From Saccoglossus kowalevskii (Eukaryota > Hemichordata > Enteropneusta > Harrimaniidae): 13,544 bases of DNA. A model generated the notes under the pieces. It saw only the letters and a program-made list of their open reading frames with translations, searched no databases and was not told the DNA's origin. Location of the stretch: positions 1,911,620-1,925,163 of the forward strand of contig NW_003144786.1 of assembly GCF_000003605.2 (NCBI RefSeq), given 5' to 3'. The position numbers and the translations under genes are program-made. This document shows positions 1 through 9,498 of the stretch, one piece after another (the stretch's first letter is position 1; each line of letters begins with the position of its first letter).

Positions 1-210
1 GGTATTGAATATATTTTCACCCCGACATATTCTCCTGATTTCAATGCAACAGAGTATGCTTTCAGATGCCTCAAGATCATATTCAAACGACCTTTTTACA
101 GACACCTTGCTCAAGACAATTTAGAATACGCCATTTTACGCGCTGTTGGCGAAATTACGCCCGCCCAGTGCTTGGGCTTTTTTAGGTCAGTCGGATATCT
201 GAACATGTAA
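1..210 (+). CDS. Tc1/mariner-IS630-type transposase, C-terminal fragment (runs off the left edge)
   Basis: An open frame enters at base 1 and ends at TAA (208-210), giving 69 residues with no start inside the window. Residues 10-21 read YSPDFNATEYAF, the hallmark SPD-N-E block of the DDE_3 endonuclease fold. In Tc1-like enzymes the Glu of this block is the third catalytic acidic residue (here E18, bases 52-54). The tail ITPAQCLGFFRSVGYL fits the C-terminal helices seen in IS630/Tc1-type transposases. The family cuts and pastes DNA through terminal inverted repeats at TA targets. No stop or frameshift is visible in this piece, so it may be the youngest element here, but the rest of the gene is outside the window and its integrity is unknown. 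No terminal inverted repeat could be paired, because the other end is not present. Confidence 0.8.
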   Translation, partial: GIEYIFTPTYSPDFNATEYAFRCLKIIFKRPFYRHLAQDNLEYAILRAVGEITPAQCLGFFRSVGYLNM

Positions 211-628
211 ATGGTTGGTCAGTAGAGCATTGTGCCGAAACATTGTACATTGATGTAAATACAACGGTTATATCAGAGGTACATTATATGGTTGTATATA
301 TATGTAATACTCTCATGGTTCAATTTCATTAGACAATAAAAATGGAACGCTTTTATATGCGTGTTTTGTCGTGAATGTTTACGTTTGTTGGCGTCTATAA
401 AGGCAATGACTGATAACAAAGTTGATACAAAGCTGATGTTGAAGTGTCGAGCTAAAGTGAAATCCACTGTAATGATCAGTCAATTAAGGCAGGGGAATGA
501 AAAAAAAACGAGGAGAATAAAATGCACTAATAAGTCAAGATCTACTCCCATTGCTTAACAAAGCGAGTAATAATTTTTGTGACTTTTTGTCAGATGCTTG
601 ATGCCAAATCGAGAAATGCTGCAGCTTG
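211..628. other. Non-coding flank of the DDE transposase, with a polyadenylation signal
   Basis: No convincing gene is seen. AATAAA at 335-340 lies about 125 bp after the transposase stop and could serve as its polyadenylation signal. The 3' end of that element should lie in or near this stretch, but no terminal repeat can be defined. Short frames here (for example 361-558) have lysine/arginine-rich low-complexity translations and match nothing recognised. The upstream part of the next pseudogene may begin before 629 but is too decayed to trace. Confidence 0.5.
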
Positions 629-1515
629 TTGTCAGATGTGGTTTTTAAGGATGGTGAACAATCAGTACTTATAAGAAGAGAGTGAGAATTATTGTCAGAT
701 CAAATGGAAGCAGACACCTGAATACTGCTTCATGATAAACATGCATCATTATCTGGAATCAAACGCATTGTTGTTCTATTACCTGACACTGATGTTGCCA
801 TCTTATGTGCATGCCACTTTGATGAACTTCACTACAATGATTCATACCTTTTCACAGTTTGTCACAAAATCTTGGCCAGCAACTCTGTCAAGCCCTACCA
901 GCATTTCATGCAGTGACTGGTTGTATTTTTTGCTGGTAATTGGGAAGAAAGCTTGGAATTGTCTCTAACAGAATCAGAATCAACAGACAACACTGGCGAC
1001 GTTTGGTCAGTCTTTAGATGTTGCAGAAGACATTGAAAATATGTGAGAAACATTTGTGTGTAGTTTGTATGCTGATGCATTCAAGGCTGGTACCACACCA
1101 GATGATGTAAGATATTGGCCATTCTGCCAAAGAAAGTTGAGGAATGAAGGATTGCCACCAACTAAAGATAGTTTGAAACAGCATTAGGCTCGTGCAAAAT
1201 ACAAGAACTACAACCTCCAGAAGCCATGGGTGAAAATGCAAAGATGGTAAACTGCAACCAGTGCTTATGACAAAAGATCCAACACCAAACGGACTTTCAG
1301 AACTGGTTTATATAGTCAATACCAGTGCTGGGCAAGCCCCATGTCCCGATTTATACACAAAAACTCCCTTACAATTACATAAATGTGGATCGGCACTTTC
1401 AATGCTCAAAACCTTCGCTGCTTCCATCTCGCTCAGACTGAAACTCGCTTGTCTTCATTTTATTTTTGAGGAGAATCATACTAAATTGTGGGTAAAACGA
1501 TTGTTTACTGTATAG
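629..1515 (+). pseudogene. Decayed copy of an uncharacterised multicopy family (EADT / LPDTDV / HAVTGC motifs)
   Basis: Switching frames recovers one ordered protein. It runs through KDGEQSVL (647-670), MEADT then TGA then ILLH (704-733), KRIVVLLPDTDVAIL (about 761-805), LPAFHAVTGC (895-924), GKKAWNCL (frame ending 968), ETFVCSLY (1047-1070), LRNEGLPPTKDSLKQH (1137-1184), KYKNYNLQKPW, and DGKLQPVLMTKDPTPNGL (from 1243). I recall this motif order (EADTRI, SPDTDV, HALTGCD, then a Cys-rich tail) from large uncharacterised, repetitive protein families of marine animals. A PIN-like nuclease fold is only a guess, and the function is unknown. Breaks: TGA 719-721 where the family has Arg (a CGA to TGA change), TGA 683-685, TGA 1044-1046, TAG 1185-1187, TAA 1248-1250, plus frameshifts near 870-895, 925-940, 968 and 1243. 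The Cys-rich tail has lost most of its cysteines. Copy ends are uncertain by tens of bases. Confidence 0.65.
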
Positions 1516-1852
1516 TTGCAATGACTGTATTCATTTAGAAAAAAATTGTAGTTTCTATTAACACGGAGCTAAAACTATGTTGACAGCAATAACACGTTAC
1601 GTTTTATATACCTGTGTATTATCATGCTATTTAAAATAATGCACACCAGTCAATACACATTCTAGATCCTCTGGGATATTTCATATATTCAAATTTCATT
1701 TTCATTAAAAGATTTGAACCAAAGTTATCAAATATATTAGTTCAGTTGATTCACACCAGAATATATTAATCATTTTATTAAAATACCATTATGAATTCGA
1801 AAATGATTCTTAAAAATAACTGATAACAACGTTTTTTTTATTTCATTTTCAG
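1516..1852. other. AT-rich stretch, probably intronic, ending in a 3' splice acceptor
   Basis: No coding signal is seen. The last 40 bases resemble a metazoan intron end: branch-point-like TAACTGATAAC at about 1817-1827, a pyrimidine-rich tract at 1831-1850 and AG at 1851-1852. The reading frame of the hAT-like pseudogene begins directly after this AG with codon position 2, so this could be the last part of an intron of that gene. The upstream exon was not found. Confidence 0.4.
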
Positions 1853-3361
1853 CTCCCCGACCACATGTTGCAGATAGCATAAATGAAAGTGGACTGTACT
1901 CAGTATTGATTGACTTGTCGACAGACTGTGCTGTCGTGGAGGAGGTAATCATTTACATCCGTGTGTTAGAAGACTACCGTCCAGTAACTAAGTTTCTCAA
2001 CCTGCAGGCAATGCCTCGAGGGCCTGCGGAGAAAACGAATGGCGGGAGAGACTGGTAGCTATGGCTTCCGATGGTACGGCCGTCATAGTGGAGAATCGAT
2101 CCGGGGTTATGACATGTTTTCGCCAAGATGTACCCCATCTTGTCATTATCCACTGTATAGCACACCGTCTTGAATTGTGCCTGAAAACAGCTCTAAGGAA
2201 GTGTCGTAATTTTTCATGCATTGAAGATTTTTTAGTTCAATTTTTTAAATGTTATAATAATTCGCCACGTAATCTTGCAGTTTTGAGAGAGGCCGGTAAC
2301 GCTTTAGAGGTCGTCGTGTTCAAACCGACAAATGTAGTTGGAACACGATGGGTAGACCATCACAAGCGTGCGCTGGAAGCAGTTGATCGAGACGGAAAGC
2401 CGCTTGTTACCACCTACATGATATCGTATCCCCAGGAAGTGATCATACAAACAATTCGAAAATGAAAGCCAAGAGTTTTTTGGAGAAACTCACCCGAGTG
2501 CAATTTAAGAAGTTTGTTTATATACAGCTTTATATTTATGGTGTTCTAAGTCGCATGTCACTCTTATTCTGGCGAAATGACACTTCAATTGAAAGTGTAA
2601 TGTACGGACTTAAAACTACACTTGACAACTTGCAACTGTTAATTAATGAACCCGGCCCATCTGAAAGCACGTTTATTGACGAAACACTTGATGGCACTCG
2701 TTACATGTTGCGCGGCTCTCCACTCCATGATCCACCAATGCGAGAAAACAGAGCAGAGCATGAGAAAACGTCGCTAATCAATGCATGTAGAGATGAAATC
2801 ACCACACGGTTCCTATCATTTACTAAGGAACCAGTGCTTGCGTCGGCAGTAGTGTTTGATCCTACTAACTGGCCTCAACATCCAGACGAACTTCGAAATT
2901 ATGGTCGAGAACTATCCTGCGCCACTTCGATAATTTGTTAAATTTACAACTTTGAAGCAGGCGAAGTTCTGAACGAATGGGCTGAACTAAAAACCACAGT
3001 CAGTACAGTAGTTGCTGCAAATCCAACCTTGCGGTTCTTGGACATTTGACAGCGAATTCTCCATAATAATCCTGCAGGATATTCTAATATTTATAACTGG
3101 TGAAAATAAAATTGATGATACTAGTACACACGAGCGAGTACGAGAGAGGATTCTCTTATGTCGCGTATCAAGTCCGATTGGCGTGCAGCTCTGAATACAA
3201 ATACGCTGTGTCAGCTAATGCGTATTATACTGCACGGCGGAAACCTAAGAGATTACGACCCGAAACAAGCAATCGCGCTGTGGTTCAATGACAGTGATCG
3301 TAGACGTCGCCCAGACACGCAACCTCATGGTCTCAGACAACCAGCCGACAATGATGAATAA
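1853..3361 (+). pseudogene. hAT superfamily transposase-like pseudogene (KIAA1586/ZNF862-like)
   Basis: Six frame segments give one hAT-type protein in order. IDLSTDCAVVEE and VTKFLNLQA lie at 1853-2045. MASDGTAVIVENRSGV and IHCIAHRLEL, the DG-SGV and CxxHR-type core, lie at 2061-2190, with VVGTRWVDHHKRAL at about 2334-2375. LSRMSLLFWRNDTSIESV is at about 2546-2600, with the linker after it. RHFDNLLNLQL precedes LNEWAELKTTVS at about 2970-3005. SEYERGFS (about 3130-3155) and MSRIKSDWRAAL (from 3158) form the C-terminal dimerisation region, which ends at TAA 3359-3361. The ERGFS-M-IK-DWR signature and the SDG-SGV block place it in the hAT group represented in vertebrates by KIAA1586 and ZNF862-like genes. 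Breaks are near 2045, 2440, 2920, 2950 and 3157, with further stops at 3047-3049 and 3109-3111. A few-base shift at 3157 separates ERGFS from MSRIK. The gene is not functional as it stands. An N-terminal zinc finger would be expected upstream and is not seen. Confidence 0.8.
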
Positions 3362-3449
3362 AAAAGAATCGCCGTAAAATACCAGTTTCAGAATTTCATG
3401 TATTTCTTGCTCAATGACATTAAATATACCGTTTATTAGTGAAAATAAA
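3357..3449 (+). terminator. Polyadenylation signals after the hAT-like pseudogene
   Basis: AATAAA overlaps the stop codon of the hAT-like frame (3357-3362), and a second copy lies at 3444-3449, about 85 bp later. A signal overlapping the stop is common in compact transposon genes. Use as a true 3' end signal is inference; AT-rich DNA makes chance AATAAA frequent. Confidence 0.35.
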
Positions 3450-3504
3450 TTTTATCAAGTTGACATATGAAATGCTGCATTTTTTCGTCATTCTCGTTTT
3501 CTTT

Positions 3505-3522
3505 TTGTTGTTGTTGTTGTTG
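3505..3522 (+). repeat. (TTG)6 microsatellite
   Basis: Six perfect TTG units follow a short T-rich run and are followed by TTACTGTTG, a decayed continuation. This is an ordinary trinucleotide repeat outside any recognised coding region. Confidence 0.9.
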
Positions 3523-3680
3523 TTACTGTTGACCCAATTCTCATGCCCATTGTTTTAAAACACTCCAAGCTGCTATTCATTATTCAATTGTATTAAATTA
3601 CAATCAAGACAATTTATTTTTTGTGACAATAAGATTGAAACTTTAAACTTGGAATTTGCAGTATTTCACAAGAATAGTGA

Positions 3681-3884
3681 GTGGAAGAAGTAGGAGAAGT
3701 AGAACAGGTACCTGACAATGTGTTGTCATCGTTGGACTTGGAGTTAAACCCAGAGGCGACGAAAGGTTAAGAGTATGCTGCGGAGGTGAAACATTGGTAC
3801 GCAAGCACACAGACCCAAGAGATACAAAGATGTTTTGTTGGAGGTTGTAGGAGCGGTCGAATGAAAGTAAAAACTAGGAACTAG
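3681..3884 (+). pseudogene. Coding-like remnant, unassigned
   Basis: One frame reads 67 codons with a single TAA (3768-3770) before TAG at 3882-3884. Its composition is protein-like: acidic at first (VEEVGEVEQVPDNVLSSLDL), then basic and Cys-containing (RCFVGGCRSGRMKVKTRN). GC content is higher than in the flanks. I do not recognise the family. It could be the end of a retroelement polyprotein or chance. No start codon or partner domain is evident, and no link to the hAT-like pseudogene upstream is visible. Confidence 0.25.
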
Positions 3885-5263
3885 TCAAAGTGAGTTTTTG
3901 TTGACTCTGAATAAGACGCGGACACAAACTGAACTATGTTGAACTGTGAAGTGCACTGTTCTGTAAGAGTGTTTTAACTATATTTATATGACATATATTT
4001 TTCTATTCTTGTATAACTAAAAGTTTATGAGTAGATAAACCGCAATTGTGCGTGGAGAATAAACAAAGTTATTTATTTTTGTTATATCCATGAAATATAG
4101 TCTTTATTCTATTTTGTGACCGGAAACCAAACAGATTTCAAACCAAATTCGTACTGCTGGACTGCAAACTAGCATTGGGAGTTTGGGAGAGCAGATAAAT
4201 TTATAAATAAAATAGCAGCCAAAGTCAACTTGATTTTGTGTACTATTTCAATACCACACCATTTTATGTTTGTTTGAAATCAACCCTGGTGTGTTGAAAT
4301 TGTAAGTAGAAAGTACCTGAAAAAAGAACAGAGCCCTGGATGTATGTGTGGAAAGCACACACGTTTGGATACTTTGCGACAACCCATTGCACATGCTTAT
4401 TTTAGGCTGCTGAGACAATAGCTGGATTGGGGTGTCAGTAAAATTTGATATACATACATCCTGTTTCCCCTTTGGCATAATGGTATGTCCCATACAGTAG
4501 TGTGGTGATTGTGAAATACCTTGGAATGTGATGAGACCAGCCTAGTTGGCAATAAAAATAAATATGACATCATTGACCCGAGTCTCCTACTTTAAATTGG
4601 TAGAGCTTGGATGAAAAGTGGTCTATTCCACTACCAAAATGGGCATTTTTGATACACTGATTGTTCCTTTATTTCGATAGATAGCCAATCATTTCGTTAG
4701 ATACATTTTATTATTTGCATGGCCATAAATTAGCTAGAGTATTTAAGTTGAGACATAAGAGAAAATCTGTAGTCAGGAAGGTGACCTGACTTGATCCTGT
4801 AACATCCTGAGACGCTAATTCCAGTGAGCTGTACTAAATGTACTAGTTGTACTAGTTGTGCAGTAATCCTTACTGATCAACAGAAACCACTGAAGCTCAC
4901 TGCCTGAACTACTCCCGTTGTACCGGTGTTACCCATCGCAGTGCAGTTGCCGATACTCCCTGGACACATGGCTTGATCAAGAGTTTAAATTGTAGTGCAG
5001 CTGCTTTGACAGATACGAAGGAACACAACCAGTTAGATTGCTGTTCACCAGAGAGTGGAGTGTTCTCTGCAGCATTGATCAAGTCTCTTAATTTTATTTG
5101 TGTGCTGTATACCCCACCTCATGTTGGTTCCAGTGACCAGCATCTCTGTTATTTGTTAATCAAGTACGGGAAACCGTATATATTGTGTTGTGTTGATATA
5201 ATATTCATTACTGGTATATACATGGTGATATACATTAACCAAACGATCCCCACCCTGTGACAG
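3885..5263. other. No gene recognised; contains a weak LTR-like segment
   Basis: Open frames such as 4248-4493 (-) and 4973-5260 (+) show no recognisable motif and poor coding character. The only structure seen is 4798-5263, which begins TGTAACATCC and ends CCCTGTGACA, so its ends are imperfect inverted copies (TGTaACA against the complement of TGTgACA). A TATATATT-like box lies at about 5178. No primer-binding TGG follows, no target-site duplication was found and no second copy is in the window. The rest is featureless AT-rich sequence. Confidence 0.3.
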
Positions 5264-7140
5264 CGGACGAGCTGAGAGGTAGGAGACTTATAAGATAAGA
5301 ACGCTATCGGAGACAAAGATTATTAGAACGGCATTAAAAACAAGCTCTCCGACTTCTGAATACGGCGTAGCCCCACAAAGCCCCCCCCCCCCGCAATTAA
5401 CGTCACATTACTTTAGGTAAGAGCTCATGCCCTGTTCCCCAAATTTAAATATATTCTTAACAATCGCTTTACCTCTAAAACTCTGCACACCATGATATGA
5501 TTTTTCAGTGCTTTGAACTAAACTACTTCATAGCTTATCATAGCCGATTTTCAGGATTGTTTGGCACATGATGTCATGAATCTTGGGATCTAATGGCCAA
5601 AAATAAACGTGTTATTGTGGCCACGGCAGCCAAATATTGCATCGTACATGAATGATGATAGCGATTTACTAGGCATATGGCCTGTGATTTTTGTGGTGTG
5701 CACATGCACTGTGAGACTAGTAACATTTACCTAACCTACCGGACCTGCACGACCACCGTTGTCACGATGTATCTCTATTTAGCATCTAAAACTAGGGTTG
5801 ATATGTGTAAATACTTGCACATTAATAGTCTAGCGCAGCCAGCAATAATGAAATTGCACGAATGGCATTGGCTATGAAGTATGTGATCATGATTCATCTT
5901 CATGATCATTTGTGACCACGCCTTTGATTATTCGGCATAGGCTACCACACACTTTATAATATTGAGCAGAAAGTCATGCAGTAATTGCATTTCATTCACC
6001 ACATGAATTGGCATGGCTGGTTGTACCCATCCTTACTTTTTCATGGCCATCTACAATTTTCTTGTGGTTTAGGCTGATTTTTGACACGTGCAAGAAACAG
6101 CAATGTGGACATCAGAAATGCTCTTATCATGCTTGTGATGTTGCTATTGTAGGTAAATGGCCACAGCAGAAAAATGTAACTGTCGTTTATTAAGCAAAAA
6201 TTGATTGGGGCCAAATCTTTTACAAGTGCGATGTCTACATACACATGTACATGTATACATTGTCATAGCAAAATTAATTCCTTAAATTTACCAATGGCTC
6301 CAGCAAATCATTTGCTCATTAACTATAGCCTCCTTTGTAATCCATTTGTCTTGTGTTTCAAATACATAACGTTAGTCAAAAAATGTCAGCTTCTATTATT
6401 ATCATAATCCCATTATCAAGGTCACGTTTATATTGCGCTGGTCCCGCTAACTCCGGGTTTTCAAGTACGTATCCTTAACAGTGGTTGTCATGAAATTGGA
6501 CCAGTATAAATTCTGTGAAAGAGTGCTAATTATTACTATCGTTTCAGTCATTCTTTGAACACATTGTTTATGTAAACGTTGCTACACTGTAGTAAGTTAT
6601 TATCGACATTGCTAGTGAAAGTACATCAATTGCTATGAATGTTATTGAAGTTGTTTTGATCAGGAAGCAAAGGAGGAAATAAAAGTCGGCTTATTGAAGA
6701 AAAATACAAATGTACAGCTAAGATTCCTCGAACACAAATTACACTGGTCACTCTTCCACCTCCTCATGATTGTTTAAACGGTTAATCCCCAATTCTTACG
6801 TGCGGAATGAAACGCTAACAATATGCCAGTTTATCGGGGAGAATAACTTTGAATGAAAGAAATTATTTCTTTTACTTCTGAAATGTACCCTGAACGGTCG
6901 TCAAACCCTGTTAATGCATTGAGTCATGCATAATTGATTTGCTATTTCAATACATCTTGCGGCCTTTCAAACAGAGATTACAATTACAAGGGACATTGAC
7001 AAGTTTTGCATATACACCAGTAAGAGCACATTTTAGAAGCAATGAAACAATTTACCGGTCAAGATTAGCTCGTTAACTTTACTGAAAGACGAGAAGTTTG
7101 CCATACATCATCAACGAAAGGAACTACGTGTTTAGTGTGA
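5264..7140. other. No gene recognised
   Basis: Bases 5264-5373 translate in one frame to an Arg-rich, coding-like stretch with three stops (ERYRRQRLLERH, KQALRLLNTA); no family was identified. A perfect 9-bp inverted repeat with a 7-base loop lies at 5884-5908 (arms TGATCATGA / TCATGATCA). Frames at 5677-5877, 6008-6193 and 6201-6407 are short and rich in Cys, His and Thr without motifs, and look like chance. No tRNA-like or SINE-like structure was seen. Confidence 0.4.
5381..5392. repeat. Homopolymer C12
   Basis: Twelve consecutive C follow CCCCACAAAG, giving a C-rich block of about 22 bases. Run length is prone to sequencing error. Confidence 0.9.
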
Positions 7141-7570
7141 GAACCCTGTCAAGGGCATATTTATTATGGCCGGCGAGACAAACATCTACATGACCACGGT
7201 GCTCAAATTCGAAAACTTAAAGTAAATGAGTCACGTAAGATGAAGGAAATAAAAGACACTAGACGATTTTACTTTAAAGTCTACGTCAGCATTTTTACTG
7301 CGATCAACCAGCGACTTTGTTCAGAATTTCCAAAGCGGTACAACTTTAGCAACAAACATGGGCAAAACCTCACTCCAACGTGATGTTGTTATACTAAGAG
7401 AAACGTACAATAATAACGTGGAAATGATACCACCATTTGAGAACTTACAGAAAGACCGCGAATTGTTTCACGGTGAACTGGACTCCGAAAGGGAAGTCAT
7501 TTACCAAACAACACGCCGTGAAAACCCATGTAATTATTCACAACAGTATGTGCAAGCTGGCCCATCTTAA
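7141..7570 (+). pseudogene. Two abutting coding-like frames, possible transposase remnant
   Basis: From about 7141 one frame is open for roughly 78 codons and includes DTRRFYFKVYVSIFTAINQR and LCSEFPKRYNF, ending at TGA about 7380. An overlapping second frame is open from about 7255 and holds an ATG at 7358, then RDVVILRETYNNN, FENLQKDRELFHGEL and a stop at 7568-7570. Joined by one frameshift near 7345-7370 they would give about 140 residues of protein-like composition. The aromatic/basic stretch followed by L...Y and L..E.E..  spacing faintly recalls the ZMYM1/DUF4371-type hAT middle region, but no diagnostic motif is present. Alternatively it may be a real small exon or chance. The ATG at 7358 gives a 70-residue frame if it is read alone. 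Confidence 0.3.
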
Positions 7571-8318
7571 TTTTGATCCCGTATCTCTCATCTCTGAAAG
7601 TACTGAGCAAATTGGGATGATTGTTGGGAGAAGTGCAAAATTTTATTACATTTTGGTGCTGTTCTGAATATGCTAATTGCATAATTTGCATAATAATAAC
7701 TGCATTATTACAAAATAATTTATATCTTCTGAGCCTCTGGCTGGATTTGAATGACATTCAACAAACTGGCACTCTTGGATAATCTATACCCATGATGCAT
7801 AGTAATTGTCACACTTTCTGCAAAATTGCATCTCGTGAACCAGTAATGATTTTAAATAAAGTAATCTAAAATAATTTACAGTGAGGTATTATAGGTATAT
7901 CACATGATATTTTAAGAATGTTGTCATTTACTTTTTCCATTTATAAATCTTTTAATTATTTGTCACAGTGAAACTGTGTTCACACACCAATGTTCCCTCT
8001 GAAGTAATACCTAAATTTGTTTGCAACAGCCAGTGGGAGCACATGCTAGACTACCTGGTACAGTAGTACATGTATACGTTTTTAATTTTTGAGCTTTTCT
8101 AGTGTTTCCAACAAGTTGGATCTAGGTGAATGGCATACGTTTGAATGGCATACGTTTGAATGGCATACGTGGAGCAGTTGACAGGCCTAGAAAGAGTTTT
8201 GATAAAGAAATTAGTGGTCAGTATTTCATCTGTATACTATGCAATGTGCCTTAATTTTAAATGTAATAGTAAGAAATTTTTCCTAATCTGTTTTACACGA
8301 CTGTGTCTACAATTCTCA
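7571..8318. other. No gene recognised
   Basis: This is AT-rich sequence between the coding-like frames on the left and the - strand pseudogene on the right. If the - strand family normally continues past its present end at 8319, the rest should lie here on the - strand, but nothing recognisable was found. The only structure is the 15-bp tandem repeat listed separately. Confidence 0.5.
8127..8170. repeat. 15-bp tandem repeat, three copies
   Basis: TGAATGGCATACGT occurs at 8127-8140, 8142-8155 and 8157-8170 with a 15-bp period, perfectly conserved. The absence of mutations points to recent expansion. A near-identical unit (GCATACGTCTGAATG, one mismatch) lies inside the - strand pseudogene at 8552-8566. 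Confidence 0.95.
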
Positions 8319-9498
8319 TTACAGATTTAACCTTATCTTAACTCTTGTCCACTGACTTTTGATAAAGGTGCTTGAAAGTTTTTCCACGAGTTGATCAATG
8401 TTATGATTTTCTTTCACAAATGTTTCTGGGTTTAAAGGAACAGAAAGTCCTTCTTGACTCAAGGTTTTCATTTGGAGAGCCATATTTTGATGTTTTGTAC
8501 AAAGGCAGCTATGCCGGCTTATTAGTGACGTCAGTAATATATGCTTAGGTCGCATACGTCTGAATGTCTCGAAAGACATTTTTATATCGGGGTTCTCTGA
8601 CTGAAACTTGGCATACAAATTTAAAATATGATCCGTCAAAACTCTAGTTTTCAAATTTAGACCATCATCCACTTTTCGTGCATCAGCCATACCAGGTTGT
8701 GATCTACTGTTATCATCTCTAACCAGACATTCCACATCAGTGTTTTTGTGTTTCTCTGTAATCCGAATACGTTTACCCTTTGACTAGGTAATTCCTTTGC
8801 TGGATACATTTGACATGCAGTTGCGACTCAATCCAGTGTTACTACTCAATAATTCCATGCATCTATATTTCTTAACTATCTTCCCAGCAATTACGTGATG
8901 CAGAACTTGAATTTTTGACTTTGGAGTTTGATTTCTGGTTTTCGAGACTTCTGCGAAAACAACATTACTAAGAAGAATTTGTTTTCTTACACGACTTGCT
9001 TGGTTCCTGTCCAATTTCGCTTTGCGTATAAGTGCATCAGTTTGGGAGTGTTCAGTTCCTTAAACGTTTTCTTCCTGAGCCGTCCTAGACGTTTTTTCAC
9101 AGTTTCATGTCGTCTCTGTAGCTGTGTATATTTGCTATTTTCCTGTAAGCACTGGCTAATGCTCTTCTTGTCCTTCGCTGAGGACCCAATCTACGAGAAC
9201 TGGGTAATGATAGCTTAATACAGAGAGGCGTATGAGAGGTGGACTCCCCAGGACTCGAGTATCCACTAGTCTCCACACCAGTATCTGATTCTGTATCCCG
9301 GGCAAGAGCTGCTAACCACTGTCTTCTTTTATCTCTGTGCTTCTTAAGCCTTACTCTATTGATTCGCTGGGCACGACTGAGTTCTGTAGATGGAATGTAG
9401 TTTCCTCGTCGTCTTTCTCTTGCTAAATACTTATCACCTTCCCTTTCTTTCTTCCTCTCCCTGTAATCATGCTGGATTTCTGCTCTGGATTTCGCCAT
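8319..9498 (-). pseudogene. Frameshifted copy of an uncharacterised transposon-like family (MAKSRAEIQ...)
   Basis: The start ATG (9498-9496) opens a very basic N-terminus, MAKSRAEIQHDYRERKKERE, then an Arg/Lys-rich helical stretch and a Ser-rich spacer. This frame ends at 9097. Continuity resumes in a second frame (QLQRRHETVKKRLGRLRKK, about 9130-9070), then in a third from about 9047, which has ASRVRKQILLSNVVFAEV, HHVIAGKIVKKYRCMELL and TGLSRNCMSNVSSKGIT. TAG 8786-8784 interrupts. The same frame then continues through VECLVRDDNSRSQPG, TRVLTDHILNLYAKFQ, SFETFRRMRPKHILLTS, RHSCLCTKHQNMALQMK and NPETFVK, stopping at 8319. SCLC..H is a possible metal site. I recall this motif order from repetitive, uncharacterised proteins of marine animals that look transposon-borne. 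No catalytic domain is visible in the surviving part and no established function is known to me. At least two frameshifts and one stop make it inactive. The N-terminal basic region may bind DNA (inference). Confidence 0.7.

Noticed and set aside
1708-1720. GATTTGAACCAA, resembling a reversed tRNA B box
   Set aside because: No A box at the right distance, no cloverleaf and no SINE body; a match this short is expected by chance.
4973-5260. 95-codon + strand open frame
   Set aside because: Its composition is like chance translation of AT-rich DNA, it has no motif, and it falls inside a possible LTR-like segment.
5884-5908. Perfect 9-bp inverted repeat with 7-base loop
   Set aside because: It is a real hairpin-capable sequence, but arms this short occur by chance in AT-rich DNA; no element or RNA gene surrounds it.
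8928-9218. 96-codon + strand open frame
   Set aside because: It is a shadow of the - strand MAKSRAEIQ-family pseudogene.
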